DNA of 64,000 bases, taken from assembly GCA_963770645.1 (NCBI GenBank), contig CAVYQL010000003.1, positions 1,426,001 through 1,490,000 on the forward strand. The letters run 5' to 3'. Positions 55,664 to 64,000 of the stretch are shown here, piece by piece. The translations under genes and the position numbers were made by a program. Position 1 is the first letter of the stretch; the number at the start of each line of letters is the position of its first letter. The stretch is from Bog-473 sp963770645. Its GTDB lineage: Bacteria; Actinomycetota; Acidimicrobiia; Acidimicrobiales; RAAP-2. The notes beneath the pieces were generated by a model. That model was not told the DNA's origin and did not search any database. It worked only from the letters and a program-made list of their open reading frames with translations.

Positions 55664-56155
55664 TCAGCCGGCGATGGTGTACTTCGTACCCGGCGCCAAG
55701 CTGAGCGTGCCCAAGTTTGGTCCGCTCGATGCCGGTGCGAAGCACACGTTCGCGGTGTCCGCTGCGCCCTTCGCCGTGTCGCCGGTGGTGTCGGACTTCA
55801 CTTTGCCGGTGCTGAGCTCGCTGATGTCACCCGATGGGCACGTCGCCGACCCCCCGGTGTTCGCCAAGTCCTTCAACTTGGTCACTTTCCCGTTGCTCCA
55901 AGTGATAGTGCCCTTGGTCGAGGACTCTGAGTCCATGGTGGTGCCCTTGGTGCCGGTGTTCCCCGAGCACTTGGACAAGGTGACCGTGGCCGAGTCGGAC
56001 ATGCTCACCGTGCCGGACAATTTCTTGCACGTGATTCCCGGAGGACTCGCCCCGGCGGACGTAGCCGTGGCGACCGTGAAGGCCGTCATCCCGGCGAGCG
56101 GGATGACGGCGGCAGCACCGGCGAGAGCCCCCATAACAATTCGATTCTTAAGCAA
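55664..56155 (-). CDS. small secreted protein of unknown function
   Basis: 163 residues from TTG 56155; AAAGGAG is 7 bases upstream and supports this rare start. The signal peptide is a hydrophobic stretch (GALAGAAAVIPLAGMTAFTVA) with a likely cleavage near SAGAS. The mature part is rich in Thr, Ser and Gly, with four cysteines in two pairs (ITCKK, LSKCS, ATCPS, NVCFA), which suggests disulphides in an immunoglobulin-like extracytoplasmic fold. Related short secreted proteins are common in Acidimicrobiia and Mycobacterium, without assigned roles. A repeat array and strong terminator follow. Confidence 0.75.
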   Translation of the reverse strand: MLKNRIVMGALAGAAAVIPLAGMTAFTVATATSAGASPPGITCKKLSGTVSMSDSATVTLSKCSGNTGTKGTTMDSESSTKGTITWSNGKVTKLKDLANTGGSATCPSGDISELSTGKVKSDTTGDTAKGAADTANVCFAPASSGPNLGTLSLAPGTKYTIAG

Positions 56156-56791
56156 CTTTTTACTCCTTTATCTCTGTACGTGTGTGTACTTGGACGCTGG
56201 AGAAATCCGTTTGCGGCGCAACCCCACCCGAAATCCCCCACCGCTTGTTTAACCGTGATTGCTCACCATTGCAACGCGGAACTCATTTAGATGTCCGTGT
56301 GCCGCGAATTGGTTCCCGTGTGGGAGTGTGAACGACCGGTAACAAACGGGTGGCGCGGCACGAAGTTACCGCCGAGTATCTCGTCATAGTCAGCGAACAG
56401 GGGGAACGCAGCCATGTGCGAATGCGGGCAGACTCTAGAGATCTGAGATCACCAAGAATTTACCTTTGCGGGGTGGCACCACCCAGGCGGCTCACAGCGT
56501 CGCCGGTGACATGCGTCTTCTCGAGGTCCACAGCCGAGTGGTCCCAGACTCCAAGGAACCCTTGCCGGTCTTGATCACATTGCCCGAAACCACATCGGCG
56601 TGGCGCAAGATCGCCAGCCGGTAGGCCGCCCCCGGCGAAATCTCTCTCGGTCACCTCTGATGTCCTCCCGTTCGGTAGACCCCAGGATGTAACCGATGTC
56701 CTTTCAGTTTCAGACCGTCTTCCGTTCGAGACCCCTGCCGAACAAACACACGGACTCAGCTTCTTGGTTTCGATCAACGCCGCTGTCATGC
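56156..56791. other. 636-base gene-free stretch
   Basis: The first 130 bases carry the ribosome site and presumably the promoter of the secreted protein. The rest has no frame with a ribosome site or recognisable content; one minus-strand frame near 56500-56690 has protein-like composition (AAYRLAILRHADVV) but lacks a start and is interrupted, and could be a decayed gene. GC content looks lower than in surrounding genes. Confidence 0.5.
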
Positions 56792-58531
56792 TCAGACGTC
56801 GACCTTGGCTGGCGATCTCGATCGACTCCCATCCCTGATCGATTTGACGAGCGGACTGGCGGCCATGACCACGCCTGAGCTCACGAGAACGACCTGCCAG
56901 AACCAGATGGGGCGTGAGGCAGGAAGCCCGTTTGGCAGCCAGGGTGGCCACCGGAGGAAAGCCCATGCGGCAATGGCGAACCAGGGCACCAGATACCAGC
57001 GGATCCTGTGGTGGACGGCGTCTCGAACGATGACGAAAAGGACGATTGCGATACACGTCAAGGGAATCGCGATGGCTGTGTCATGGGCCCACCACCGCTT
57101 ATTGAGGTCCAGAATTGGATTGAAGGCCATGGTCACGAGGGCGAGCCAAGCCAAGAGCTGCCCCCGTACTCTCCCTCGGACGATGTCGAGAATGATGAGC
57201 AGAACGGCGAGAGCCAAGAACTTGTACCCGAAAAGACCCTCCTCGAAAACGAGCCTCATGCTCAGGCAGGTTGCAATCAACGACAGCAGAGGGATCGGGT
57301 CGAGCGCGCGTGGGCCCAGGCGTCGACGAGCCCACCATGCGAGAGCCACGGACACAGCGATCGGCAGCGTTCGTGCACAGAACAGGAGCGCTGCAGTTGG
57401 CCTGCTGCCGAAGAAGCCCGGCTGGGAGAGCAGGTTCCAAAGGACCGTGCCACCGCGACCTCCCGAATCACCCGTCCCAACCAACACGGCATGGATCGCT
57501 CTTCCCGACGTCGCAATGAGAAACGGCACCGAGACAAGGACGACGGGCAAAGCTGACGAGAACAAGAACCTCCATCGGTTCCTCCCTGGAGCCACGATCA
57601 ATATGGGCACAAGGATCAACAGAGCGAATTGCTGCGAAGTAATGGCCAATCCCACGAGCACGCCAGCCCAGATCCACTGGCGTCGAAGTGCGCATGCAGT
57701 TCCCGCGAGCCCCAGTCCGAGGGCAACGAGGTCCTGCGGATGGTATTCGAACAACAAAGGCATCCAACCGATGGGGACAAGGGCGAGAAACACGACCCCC
57801 AATGCCTCCCATCGGGTGCGGCCACGACCCGCGGCGCGCAGCAACGCGATGAACCCCGCGAGCAGCGCGATCCAGCTTGCGTAGCCGAGGTCGATCGTCG
57901 GAGACATGGCGCTTGAAGCAAGCGACCAGCGATACATCTTTACGTACCCATTCGCACACTCCGCTCCCAATGCGTGCTGAGTGGGGAACGGCACCGCGTG
58001 ACCAATTCCGGTCAGCGCGGAAAGTCCGCCCGAGATGAGAGGCCAGAGCGGGGGCGTCGCCGCGAAGGGCTGGTAGAGGAGCTGGAATGAGTTCGTGGCG
58101 GAGTTCGCTGGAGGGTACGAGCAGGCGAAGCTGCCATGGGCAATGGCCCACGTCGGATAAAGGGACTCAACCGCGTCAAGCGGCGAAGGACCACCGAGGA
58201 GTGCGACCAAACCGACGAAGATGCCGGTGGCAAGCAACCAGCTAGCCAGGCACTGCGCTCCGGACAATGGCTTCGAGAGGTCGCGCCACCAGCGCACGAG
58301 ACCGCCGTCGACGACGTCGTCTGAGGCTTCCACCTCCGTCACAATAGAAACGGGCGGACCCACGGCAGGGGACACGACATCGAGTACCACCAATGGTGTC
58401 CCACGCGCTCGCGGCCAGATGACCCAGCGCCCATTTCTCGTACCCAAGAACTGGCACACCGGCTTGTGTCGGCTCGAGTCGACGCGTGCGACCATTTGTG
58501 CTGGCTCGTCGTCGACATCGACCACCTCCAA
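56792..58531 (-). CDS. polytopic membrane protein of unknown function (GT-C-like outline)
   Basis: Up to 579 residues if read from 58531; the start is unsure because the first 60 residues look non-typical and no ribosome site is clear. At least ten transmembrane helices follow (ASWLLATGIFVGLVALLGG, ASWIALLAGFIALLRAAG, WIWAGVLVGLAITSQQFALLILVPILIVA and others). The segment LLFEYHPQDLVALGLGLAG and the alternating loop pattern recall mannosyltransferase-like GT-C (GT87) membrane enzymes, but the diagnostic acidic pair near the first loop is not plain. It may use polyprenyl-linked sugars. It is adjacent to the acyltransferase pseudogene. Confidence 0.65.
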   Translation of the reverse strand: MEVVDVDDEPAQMVARVDSSRHKPVCQFLGTRNGRWVIWPRARGTPLVVLDVVSPAVGPPVSIVTEVEASDDVVDGGLVRWWRDLSKPLSGAQCLASWLLATGIFVGLVALLGGPSPLDAVESLYPTWAIAHGSFACSYPPANSATNSFQLLYQPFAATPPLWPLISGGLSALTGIGHAVPFPTQHALGAECANGYVKMYRWSLASSAMSPTIDLGYASWIALLAGFIALLRAAGRGRTRWEALGVVFLALVPIGWMPLLFEYHPQDLVALGLGLAGTACALRRQWIWAGVLVGLAITSQQFALLILVPILIVAPGRNRWRFLFSSALPVVLVSVPFLIATSGRAIHAVLVGTGDSGGRGGTVLWNLLSQPGFFGSRPTAALLFCARTLPIAVSVALAWWARRRLGPRALDPIPLLSLIATCLSMRLVFEEGLFGYKFLALAVLLIILDIVRGRVRGQLLAWLALVTMAFNPILDLNKRWWAHDTAIAIPLTCIAIVLFVIVRDAVHHRIRWYLVPWFAIAAWAFLRWPPWLPNGLPASRPIWFWQVVLVSSGVVMAASPLVKSIRDGSRSRSPAKVDV

Positions 58532-59011
58532 TCCGCGGCTGTGCGAATATCTTCTCCGTCCGATTGCCGTCCGCCAAAGCCAGTGGCGGCTCCTCGTGCT
58601 TGCCCTCAGACGGCATTCACAATGAGAGAAGGACCCGGCGATCGTACTGCTGTGGACGGCTGACGCTAGCGGCTCGGCAGCGATCTTCAGCTAGCTGACT
58701 GCCCCTCCATCCCAGTTTGCAATCCATGGGCGGGAGGAAATGGCCAGCACCGCCATACGCGCGCCAACCAGTACACACATCGCGGCCCGTACCGCGGCGG
58801 GCCTAGCGTGCGGACCGAGGAAGAGAGGCCCTCCGTCAGGGCCAGTCGATCGTTTGCCCAGGCGCGACCCCGACGCACACGGTCTGCCGACAAGACTGCA
58901 CCCATGAGCTCGGGGCATCTCTCGTCACGGCATCGCAGCGCTGAGCCGAGCCCGTGGTAAATCCAAGAGGAAACGGAATCGGGACGAGACCTGACGAGAC
59001 TCACTGGCCCC
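58532..59011. other. 480-base gene-free stretch
   Basis: No reading frame with recognisable product or ribosome site. The segment from 58961 continues the open frame of the acyltransferase pseudogene without an ATG, GTG or TTG. Confidence 0.5.
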
Positions 59012-60365
59012 ATCGATCCTTATGCGCCTTGTGAGGGACTCAGCATCTTCTACATCCCCGCACTCGACGGTATCCGGGGTGTGGCGATCATCGTGATCAT
59101 GGGATACCACTCCGGGGTTTTCCTAACGTCTGGGGGCTTCTACTCCCTGGACACGTTCTTCGCTCTTTCGGGATCTCTCATCACATCGCTACTCGTCTCC
59201 GACAACCACGCGCTGGCGTACCGCGGAGGATTCTTGCTGGCAGCTCTCGCCACGACTGCCTTGCTGTTCAGCGTCGTCTGCTCACAACGCTCCGTCCTGG
59301 CGCGCTGTCTCTCGGTCGCCCCGCCTCGCTACGTCGGTCGGATCTCGCTCTGGGATGTATCTCTGGCATTACCCGCTGTTCATCTATCTCGACCACGCCC
59401 GGACCGGACTCACCGGTTACCCACGGTTCGCGGTGCGTGTCGTCGTCACCTTGGTGGTCGCCACGGGATCCTTCTATCTCGTCGAACGGCGCATTCGACG
59501 AGGGAACTTGCTGCGCGGCCGGCGTGCGTGGGCCGTCACACCGGTGGCGGTCCTGGGCACCGCCGCCGCTCTCATTGCGGCGACGTCAGTTCCAGCGGTG
59601 GCAGCGAAGGCGCCGCCGCCCCCTCCCGCCTCCGCGCTCTACACCGGAACGCCGGTCAGGGCGCTCGTGGTCGGGGACTCGACCGCATTGACCCTCGACA
59701 TCGGCCTCAACGAGTACGCGACCCGGGACTACGACGTCAAGCCCTTCAACGGCGGCATTCTCGGCTGCGGGGTCACGCAAAGCGCCGAGTACCAGGAGAA
59801 AGGCGTGGACGCGCCTATGGCGATCCAGTGCCGGGGGACACCACCGCAATCGCAGTGGCCGGCGCTGTGGAAGGCGGACATTGCCAAGGATCGCCCGAAC
59901 GTGGTGATGATCCTGGCTGGGCGCTGGGAGGTCTCGAACCGCACCTACGACGGCCGCTGGACGAACATCGAGAATCCGACGTACGCCGCGTATGTGCAGC
60001 GCGAACTGAGGTACGCAGTGCAGGTGGCCGGCTCGGGAGGTGCCGCAGTCGTCTTGATGACGGCGCCCTGCTACGACACGGGCGAGCAACCCGACGGCCA
60101 GCCGTGGCCCGAGGACTCGCGGACCCGCCTGGCCATATACAACGGCATTGTCCGTCGCGTCGCCGCCTCAACACCGGGCACGTCGCTCCTCAATTTCAAC
60201 GCGATGGCGTGCCCGAGAGGACAGTACGAGGAATTCATGGACGGGCAGCAAGTCCGCCTCGGCGACGGCATCCACTTCACCTTTGACGGAGGAAACGTCT
60301 TTGCGCCCAGGATCTGGCCGTTCGTAGTCAGACTGGGACGCCAGCAGATGAGCCGAACCCGCTGA
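59012..60365 (+). pseudogene. acyltransferase/SGNH pseudogene, paralogue of the gene at 33378
   Basis: The sequence follows the intact acyltransferase at 33378 from IFYIPALDGIRGV and GYHSGVFLTSGG to the end (DGIHFTFDGGNV). About 210 codons are missing after SLITSLLV, where it jumps in frame to DNHALAYRGGFLL; this removes the WSLAVEEQFYLVWP active-site region. A +1 frameshift then occurs near 59350, in a GGGATG stretch: GRISLWDVS in the first frame continues as MYLWHYPLF in the next. The SGNH domain that follows (VVGDSTALTLD, VVMILAGRWEV) is open to 60365. As with the intact gene, the conserved N-terminus has no ATG, GTG or TTG in frame upstream. A separate SGNH protein from ATG 59355 could still be made. 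Confidence 0.8.
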
Positions 60366-60426
60366 ACGCGCAGTCAGAAGGGTCTCCCTCCGTCAAGGTC
60401 GGCCACCTCTTGGTCGACCTGGGGGC

Positions 60427-60479
60427 AGCGAAAGGCCGGCGCCCCGGGGGGAAGGGGGAGAGGCGCCGGCCGCTTCGCT
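60427..60479. terminator. long GC-rich hairpin after the acyltransferase pseudogene
   Basis: 10-bp stem GGCCGGCGCC (60434..60443) / GGCGCCGGCC (60462..60471) is extended by AGCGAA/TTCGCT around it, with a purine-rich loop of 18 bases. It has no U-run, so it would end transcription poorly in E. coli terms but is typical of actinobacterial intrinsic terminators, and works on both strands. Confidence 0.7.
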
Positions 60480-60610
60480 ACGACGAAAGCCTGATGGGTC
60501 CCCTTAAGAGCCCGCTATGACCCTCATTACGAACATGTGGAGTTTGTCGCGCGAAGTGACCGCTCCCTCGCGAACCGATCAGCCCTCGTCGGACCAATAG
60601 GCTTGTCGAT

Positions 60611-60892
60611 GTGAACACTCCCGAAGTCATGGGCGACATGGGCATCACCGAGGACGAGCTGACTGCACTCGCCCTGGCGGCCGATCCTGATCAGCCGATA
60701 CCCAAGGACGCGGTACCCATCGGTGTGCATCTCGCTCAGCTCGGCGCTCCACTCCCGCTCTGGTACATGCCCCCGGTGGTCAGGTCGGGCCGACGATGGA
60801 AGGCACCGGTGGTTTTGGCGGTTGTCTTGGCGTTCGTGCTGATCGATGCGATGGGTCTTTGCAATACGTACGGCATTTTGAGTCTCGCGTGA
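60611..60892 (+). CDS. small membrane-anchored protein
   Basis: 93 residues from GTG 60611. A soluble N-terminal part with LTALALAADPDQPIPKDAVPIG and PLWYMPP is followed by one C-terminal helix (APVVLAVVLAFVLIDAMGL) and a short tail. I recall short proteins with the ALAADPxxPxPxDAVP and LPxWYMPxP pattern in actinobacteria, all without function. It stands alone between a terminator hairpin and the convergent efflux pump gene. Confidence 0.65.
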   Translation: MNTPEVMGDMGITEDELTALALAADPDQPIPKDAVPIGVHLAQLGAPLPLWYMPPVVRSGRRWKAPVVLAVVLAFVLIDAMGLCNTYGILSLA

Positions 60893-60955
60893 ACGTTGGT
60901 CAGGAGCTTGCATCCGTAGCTCCAAGCCCCCGCCTGCAGAGGCGGCACGCTTCGC

Positions 60956-62605
60956 TTAGACGTCGAAGGTCTGGCCGCGGGAGCGGTGGATGGTGAAGAA
61001 GGCCACCACGGCGCCTGCCAAGATTAGGCTCCCCGAGAGTGCAAGTGCCTCGTGGAGACCAGAACCGAAGGCGTCGTAGGCGGCGCTGACGACCTTGGTC
61101 GCGATGCGGGCCACCGCCGCGTTCTTCGAGTGCTCGGCGCTGCTGGCGGCCCCTCCGCTCGAAGCGCCACCCGTCTGTACGGCATGAAGCACGAGGCTCT
61201 GGAAGTTCGGCGGGATGCCGATCGCCTTGAGCCGCGCCGCCAGGTAGCCGGTGAGCTTGGCGTTGACGATGGCGCCGAGGATGGCCACGCCGAACACGGC
61301 ACCCATCTCCCTGCTGGTGTTGGTCGCTGAGGCAGCCATGCCCGACCGCTCCGGGGGCACCACGGTCAGCGGCACCGACGTCACGGGGACCAGCAGCATG
61401 CCGATCCCGATGCCGGTGATGGGCAGCACCCATCCGAGCGTCGAAAAGGTCACGTGCGGTCCGAGATCGTGCGCAGCGATGAGAATCCCCCCGCCGGCCA
61501 GCACGCACCCGATCGTCATGGGCCAGCGCGGACCGATGCGCGCGACGAGTGGGCCCGTGAGCGCCGAGACGATGATGAGGCCGGCCGCCATAGGCAAGAA
61601 GTCCACCGCTGTCTGATACGCCGACGAGCCGACCACGACCTGGAGATACAGGGCAGAGAAGAAGAAGATGGAGAACGTTCCGAAGTAGGCGACGAAGGCG
61701 ACGAAGTTGGAGCCGGCAAACGGTGGGCGCCGGAACATGCTCAGCTCGAGCATCGGACTCTTCACCTTGAGCTCGGTCACCACGAACGCGAGGCCGGACA
61801 CAGCGCACAGCACGAAGAGGGCGACGATCCAGTTCGTGGTGTAGCCGGAATCCTCCCCCTGGATCACCGCGACGGAGAGGCAAGCCAAGAAGGCGGCGCC
61901 GAAGAAAAACCCCAAGACGTCGATCTTGCGACCCTGCCGGTCCGACGTCTCGGGCACGCTGACGGCGGCGAGGACAAAGGCCACGGCACCGAGGCACAGG
62001 TTGAACCAGAAGATGGCCCGCCAGCTCGAGAACCCGACCAGCGCACCACCGATGACGGGCCCGAGCGCGAGCGCCAAGCCCGAGACCGCTGCCCAGATGC
62101 CGAGGGCGTCGGCGCGCGTCGCGCGATCGGGGTAGACGTGCCGAATGATGGACAGCGTCCCGGGCTCACTGGCGGCTGCCCCAACGCCCATGATGACGCG
62201 ACCGGCGATGAGCCAGTCCACGTTGCCCGCCAGCGCGGCCACGACCGAACCGGCGCAGAAGATGGCGACACCGGCGAGCATGATCCGCTTCCGACCGAGG
62301 ATGTCGCCGAGCATCCCCGCCGCGAGCATGAAGCTGGCGAAGGTCAGGGCATAGCCGTTGACCACCCACTGCAGCGACGTGACGCCGGCATGCAGGTCGC
62401 TCTGGACGTTGGCCAGGCCGACGCTGACGACGGTGTTGTCGAGAAAGGTGAGGAAGAGGACCGCGCACAGGGTGGCCAGAGCCAGTGCCTGTGCGGGCGA
62501 CCCGAGGCCACCTTTCTTGATGTCGAAACCGGCCGGCGCCCCGTCGATCCCTGTGGCGACAGGGACGCCCTTGGCCCCTTCGGTCAGCAGGGCGGTCGCT
62601 CCCAC
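60956..62605 (-). CDS. DHA2-family (14-helix) drug efflux MFS transporter
   Basis: 549 residues. The DHA2 signature regions are present: FLTFLDNTVVSVGLANVQSDLHAG (the helix 1 Asp motif), the loop GMLGDILGRKRIML (motif A), and ALGPVIGGALVGFSSWRAIFWFN (motif C). Fourteen helices fit the EmrB/QacA group. Proton-driven export of lipophilic drugs or of a product is expected. The 35-residue tail after helix 14 is short; the big loop near 480-510 (QTGGASSGGAASSAEHSKNA) is Ser/Ala-rich. It is divergent from the flavin reductase gene. Confidence 0.9.
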   Translation of the reverse strand: MGATALLTEGAKGVPVATGIDGAPAGFDIKKGGLGSPAQALALATLCAVLFLTFLDNTVVSVGLANVQSDLHAGVTSLQWVVNGYALTFASFMLAAGMLGDILGRKRIMLAGVAIFCAGSVVAALAGNVDWLIAGRVIMGVGAAASEPGTLSIIRHVYPDRATRADALGIWAAVSGLALALGPVIGGALVGFSSWRAIFWFNLCLGAVAFVLAAVSVPETSDRQGRKIDVLGFFFGAAFLACLSVAVIQGEDSGYTTNWIVALFVLCAVSGLAFVVTELKVKSPMLELSMFRRPPFAGSNFVAFVAYFGTFSIFFFSALYLQVVVGSSAYQTAVDFLPMAAGLIIVSALTGPLVARIGPRWPMTIGCVLAGGGILIAAHDLGPHVTFSTLGWVLPITGIGIGMLLVPVTSVPLTVVPPERSGMAASATNTSREMGAVFGVAILGAIVNAKLTGYLAARLKAIGIPPNFQSLVLHAVQTGGASSGGAASSAEHSKNAAVARIATKVVSAAYDAFGSGLHEALALSGSLILAGAVVAFFTIHRSRGQTFDV

Positions 62606-62799
62606 CTGCGTCGGGCTGCAGCCCTCGCCACGTCACAGATCATGTCCATGAGTTTTGCCTACCCGCGGGCCGGGTACTAGAACCGCCACGGGGTACCGCC
62701 CGAGGGCTGGTCAGCGGGATGCCCAGGCTCGTGCGGTCTACCCCTCGGACGTGCTCGATGGACTCGATGTTGCCCGGTTTGAGGCCTGGAGGACCGGTC

Positions 62800-63330
62800 A
62801 TGGGCTTCGGTGCCGCGGATCCGGTTCACCACTCGATGAGCGACGATGCTGAAGGGCTCGACGCGTTCTTCGCTCTCGTCGACTACCCCTACTACGTCGT
62901 AACGGTGCGGGCGCCCGACGACGACATGAGCGGCTGCCTGGCCGGATTCGTGACGCAGTGCAGCATCGACCCGCCCAACTTCTTGGTGTGCGTCTCGAAG
63001 GTGAACCACACCTTCGCGGTCGCTGAGCGCTCGGCGGGGATGGGGCTCCACCTTCTCGGGGCCGACCAGAGCGCAACGGCGCGCCTCTTCGGGGAGGAGA
63101 CGGGGGACGTCGTCGACAAGTTCGCGTCCGTCGACTGGCGGCTCGGCGCGACAGGTGCGCCCCTCCTGGTCGACGCTGCCGTCAGCATGGAGGGCCAGGT
63201 ACTGGGCCACTTCTCGGTGGGCGACCACGAAGCCTTCTTGGTGCGGGCAGTACGGGCGGTGGCCGGAGACCACGAAGGCCTCCTCACCTATCGCAGCGGG
63301 CCACCGCTCGTGTCCGGGCACCCGGCGTAA
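62800..63330 (+). CDS. flavin reductase-like domain protein
   Basis: 176 residues from ATG 62800 with GGAGG 8 bases before it. The FMN-binding split-barrel motifs are visible: YYVVTVRAPDDDMSGCLAGFVTQCSIDPPNFLVCVSKVNHTF (substrate-independent FMN-binding segment) and VSMEGQVLGHFSVGDHEAFLVRAV near the end. Such proteins supply reduced flavin to monooxygenases or act as NAD(P)H:FMN reductases. No monooxygenase is next to it; the divergent neighbour is the DHA2 pump. Confidence 0.85.
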   Translation: MGFGAADPVHHSMSDDAEGLDAFFALVDYPYYVVTVRAPDDDMSGCLAGFVTQCSIDPPNFLVCVSKVNHTFAVAERSAGMGLHLLGADQSATARLFGEETGDVVDKFASVDWRLGATGAPLLVDAAVSMEGQVLGHFSVGDHEAFLVRAVRAVAGDHEGLLTYRSGPPLVSGHPA

Positions 63331-63343
63331 CGCAGCGGCGCCG

Positions 63344-63796
63344 TCACGAGGGAGGCGCTCCGGCGTCGAAGGCGAACGGCTGCACCAGGCTGATCATGTT
63401 GCCCGAGTCGTCGCGCAACGTCGCCTCGATCCCACAGGGACGTTCGGCGGGCTCGGACAAGAAGGTCACTCCCTTGGCCACGAGCTCTTCGTAGGTCCGG
63501 TGGCAGTCGTCGGTCTGCATGACCCCGATACCCATCGTGCCGCTGGCCACCAGGGCGCGCAGCTGCGCCGCGGCCTCGGGGGAACGACCCATGTCGCACG
63601 AGGACAAGATGATCTGGAGGTCGGGCTGATCCTTGGGCCCGACGGTGAGCCAGCGGAACCCGGCGCCGGCCCCCTCGAACTCCTCCCCCATGGAGATGTC
63701 GAAGCGCTCCTCGAAACCGAGCGTCTCGGTGTAGAAGGCCTTCGCAGAATCCTGGTCCAGCACGAAGATGCTGGTGTGGGACATCCGGCTGATCAT
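63344..63796 (-). CDS. VOC-superfamily protein (glyoxalase/bleomycin-resistance fold)
   Basis: 150 residues from ATG 63796 with AGGAGG upstream. Two beta-alpha-beta-beta-beta modules are seen: HTSIFVLDQDSAKAFYTETLGFEERFDI and GVMQTDDCHRTYEELVAKGVTFLSEP, with Glu in GIEATLRDDSGN at the usual metal-ligand place and another ligand (His7) in HTSIFV. It may be a ring-cleavage dioxygenase relative, a thiol transferase or a drug-binding protein; no specific function is supported. It converges on the flavin reductase gene with 13 bases between stops. Confidence 0.85.
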   Translation of the reverse strand: MISRMSHTSIFVLDQDSAKAFYTETLGFEERFDISMGEEFEGAGAGFRWLTVGPKDQPDLQIILSSCDMGRSPEAAAQLRALVASGTMGIGVMQTDDCHRTYEELVAKGVTFLSEPAERPCGIEATLRDDSGNMISLVQPFAFDAGAPPS

Positions 63797-64000
63797 GGCG
63801 TTGGGCCTCCTTCTCGACCCCCACTGCACGGTACGACGAAGTGCCGCGCTCAGGCTTCTCCGCGATTGCGCAATTGCGCGCCCGACGGTGCGCTTGCACG
63901 GTCGGCCGTCGCCTCCGGGCGGGGACGGCCCCAGTCCAGCAGGAAGCAACCCGGGATGGGGGGAACCCCGCCCCGGGCGGCCGCCGCGCGCTGGAAACTG

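Noticed and set aside
56460..57056. 198-residue minus-strand frame
   Set aside because: Overlaps the 3' part of the membrane protein gene in another frame and has no ribosome site or family resemblance; at most a decayed remnant.
60900..61997. 365-residue minus-strand frame inside the DHA2 pump gene
   Set aside because: Out of frame with the transporter; arginine-rich shadow sequence.
32825..63900. Integrase, transposase or insertion sequence in the accessory half
   Set aside because: No gene with recombinase or transposase motifs and no terminal inverted repeats were seen, despite the tRNA-derived repeat.

Overview
The window looks like a chromosomal segment of a high-GC actinobacterium, most likely an uncultured member of the class Acidimicrobiia. 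This is inferred from four things. The gene order lysA-hom-thrC-rho-rpmE-prfA-prmC-(YrdC)-wecA-atp is actinobacterial. The ATP synthase c subunit is close to the mycobacterial one. There is a TLP1-type thiolase-like protein. Several neighbouring membrane proteins start with a tryptophan-rich module (GWWxASDGKWYPP) that I associate with Acidimicrobiia. No 16S rRNA gene is present to confirm this.

Left half (1 to about 32.8 kb): conserved housekeeping genes. galT, preceded by a coupled 18-codon upstream ORF, faces a tightly packed minus-strand unit murA-meaB-echA-treS-mak (cell wall precursor, mutase chaperone, CoA hydratase, trehalose/maltose conversion feeding the GlgE route). glpX is read divergently from murA. 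The complete F-type ATP synthase operon follows on the minus strand (atpZ, atpI-like, B, E, F, H, A, G, D, C), headed upstream by wecA and glyA. A plus-strand block (thiolase-like protein, D-aminoacylase-like amidohydrolase, TauD-like dioxygenase, and a heptanucleotide tandem repeat on the amidohydrolase stop codon) separates glyA from the information-processing and amino-acid unit: degenerate YrdC protein, prmC, prfA, rpmE, rho, thrC, hom, lysA. thrB is missing from its usual place. MurA has Asp instead of Cys in the fosfomycin loop. AtpE has Met at the position of mycobacterial Ala63. AtpH carries a duplicated N-terminal domain.

Right half (about 32.8 to 64 kb): accessory region beginning at a tRNA-Arg(CCG) gene beside lysA. 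A 31-base imperfect direct repeat of the 3' half of that tRNA lies 9.2 kb downstream (41950..41980). It brackets an SGNH acyltransferase, an ECF42 sigma factor with its YCII/DGPF partner and a small leader ORF, a RibD-type reductase, CPBP, RDD and DUF4190 membrane proteins, and part of the promoter region of a P-loop kinase. Beyond it come a secreted alpha/beta hydrolase, a methyltransferase, two 2-oxoglutarate dioxygenases, and a carbohydrate locus (46.9 to 54.0 kb): Tat-exported GH27-like glycosidase, GT4, helical-barrel protein, long GH130 protein, a 43-residue lysine-rich protein and a second GT4. The four main genes of the GT4/GH130 operon are joined by overlaps or very short gaps. The last part holds a DMT transporter, small proteins, a secreted protein with repeats and a terminator, a polytopic membrane protein, a frameshifted and internally deleted copy of the acyltransferase, a DHA2 efflux pump, a flavin reductase and a VOC protein.

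The most original signals are the GT4/helical-barrel/GH130/GT4 operon, the tRNA-derived direct repeat, the two acyltransferase paralogues whose conserved N-terminus lies upstream of any ATG/GTG/TTG, the duplicated delta subunit, and small ORFs with strong ribosome binding sites.
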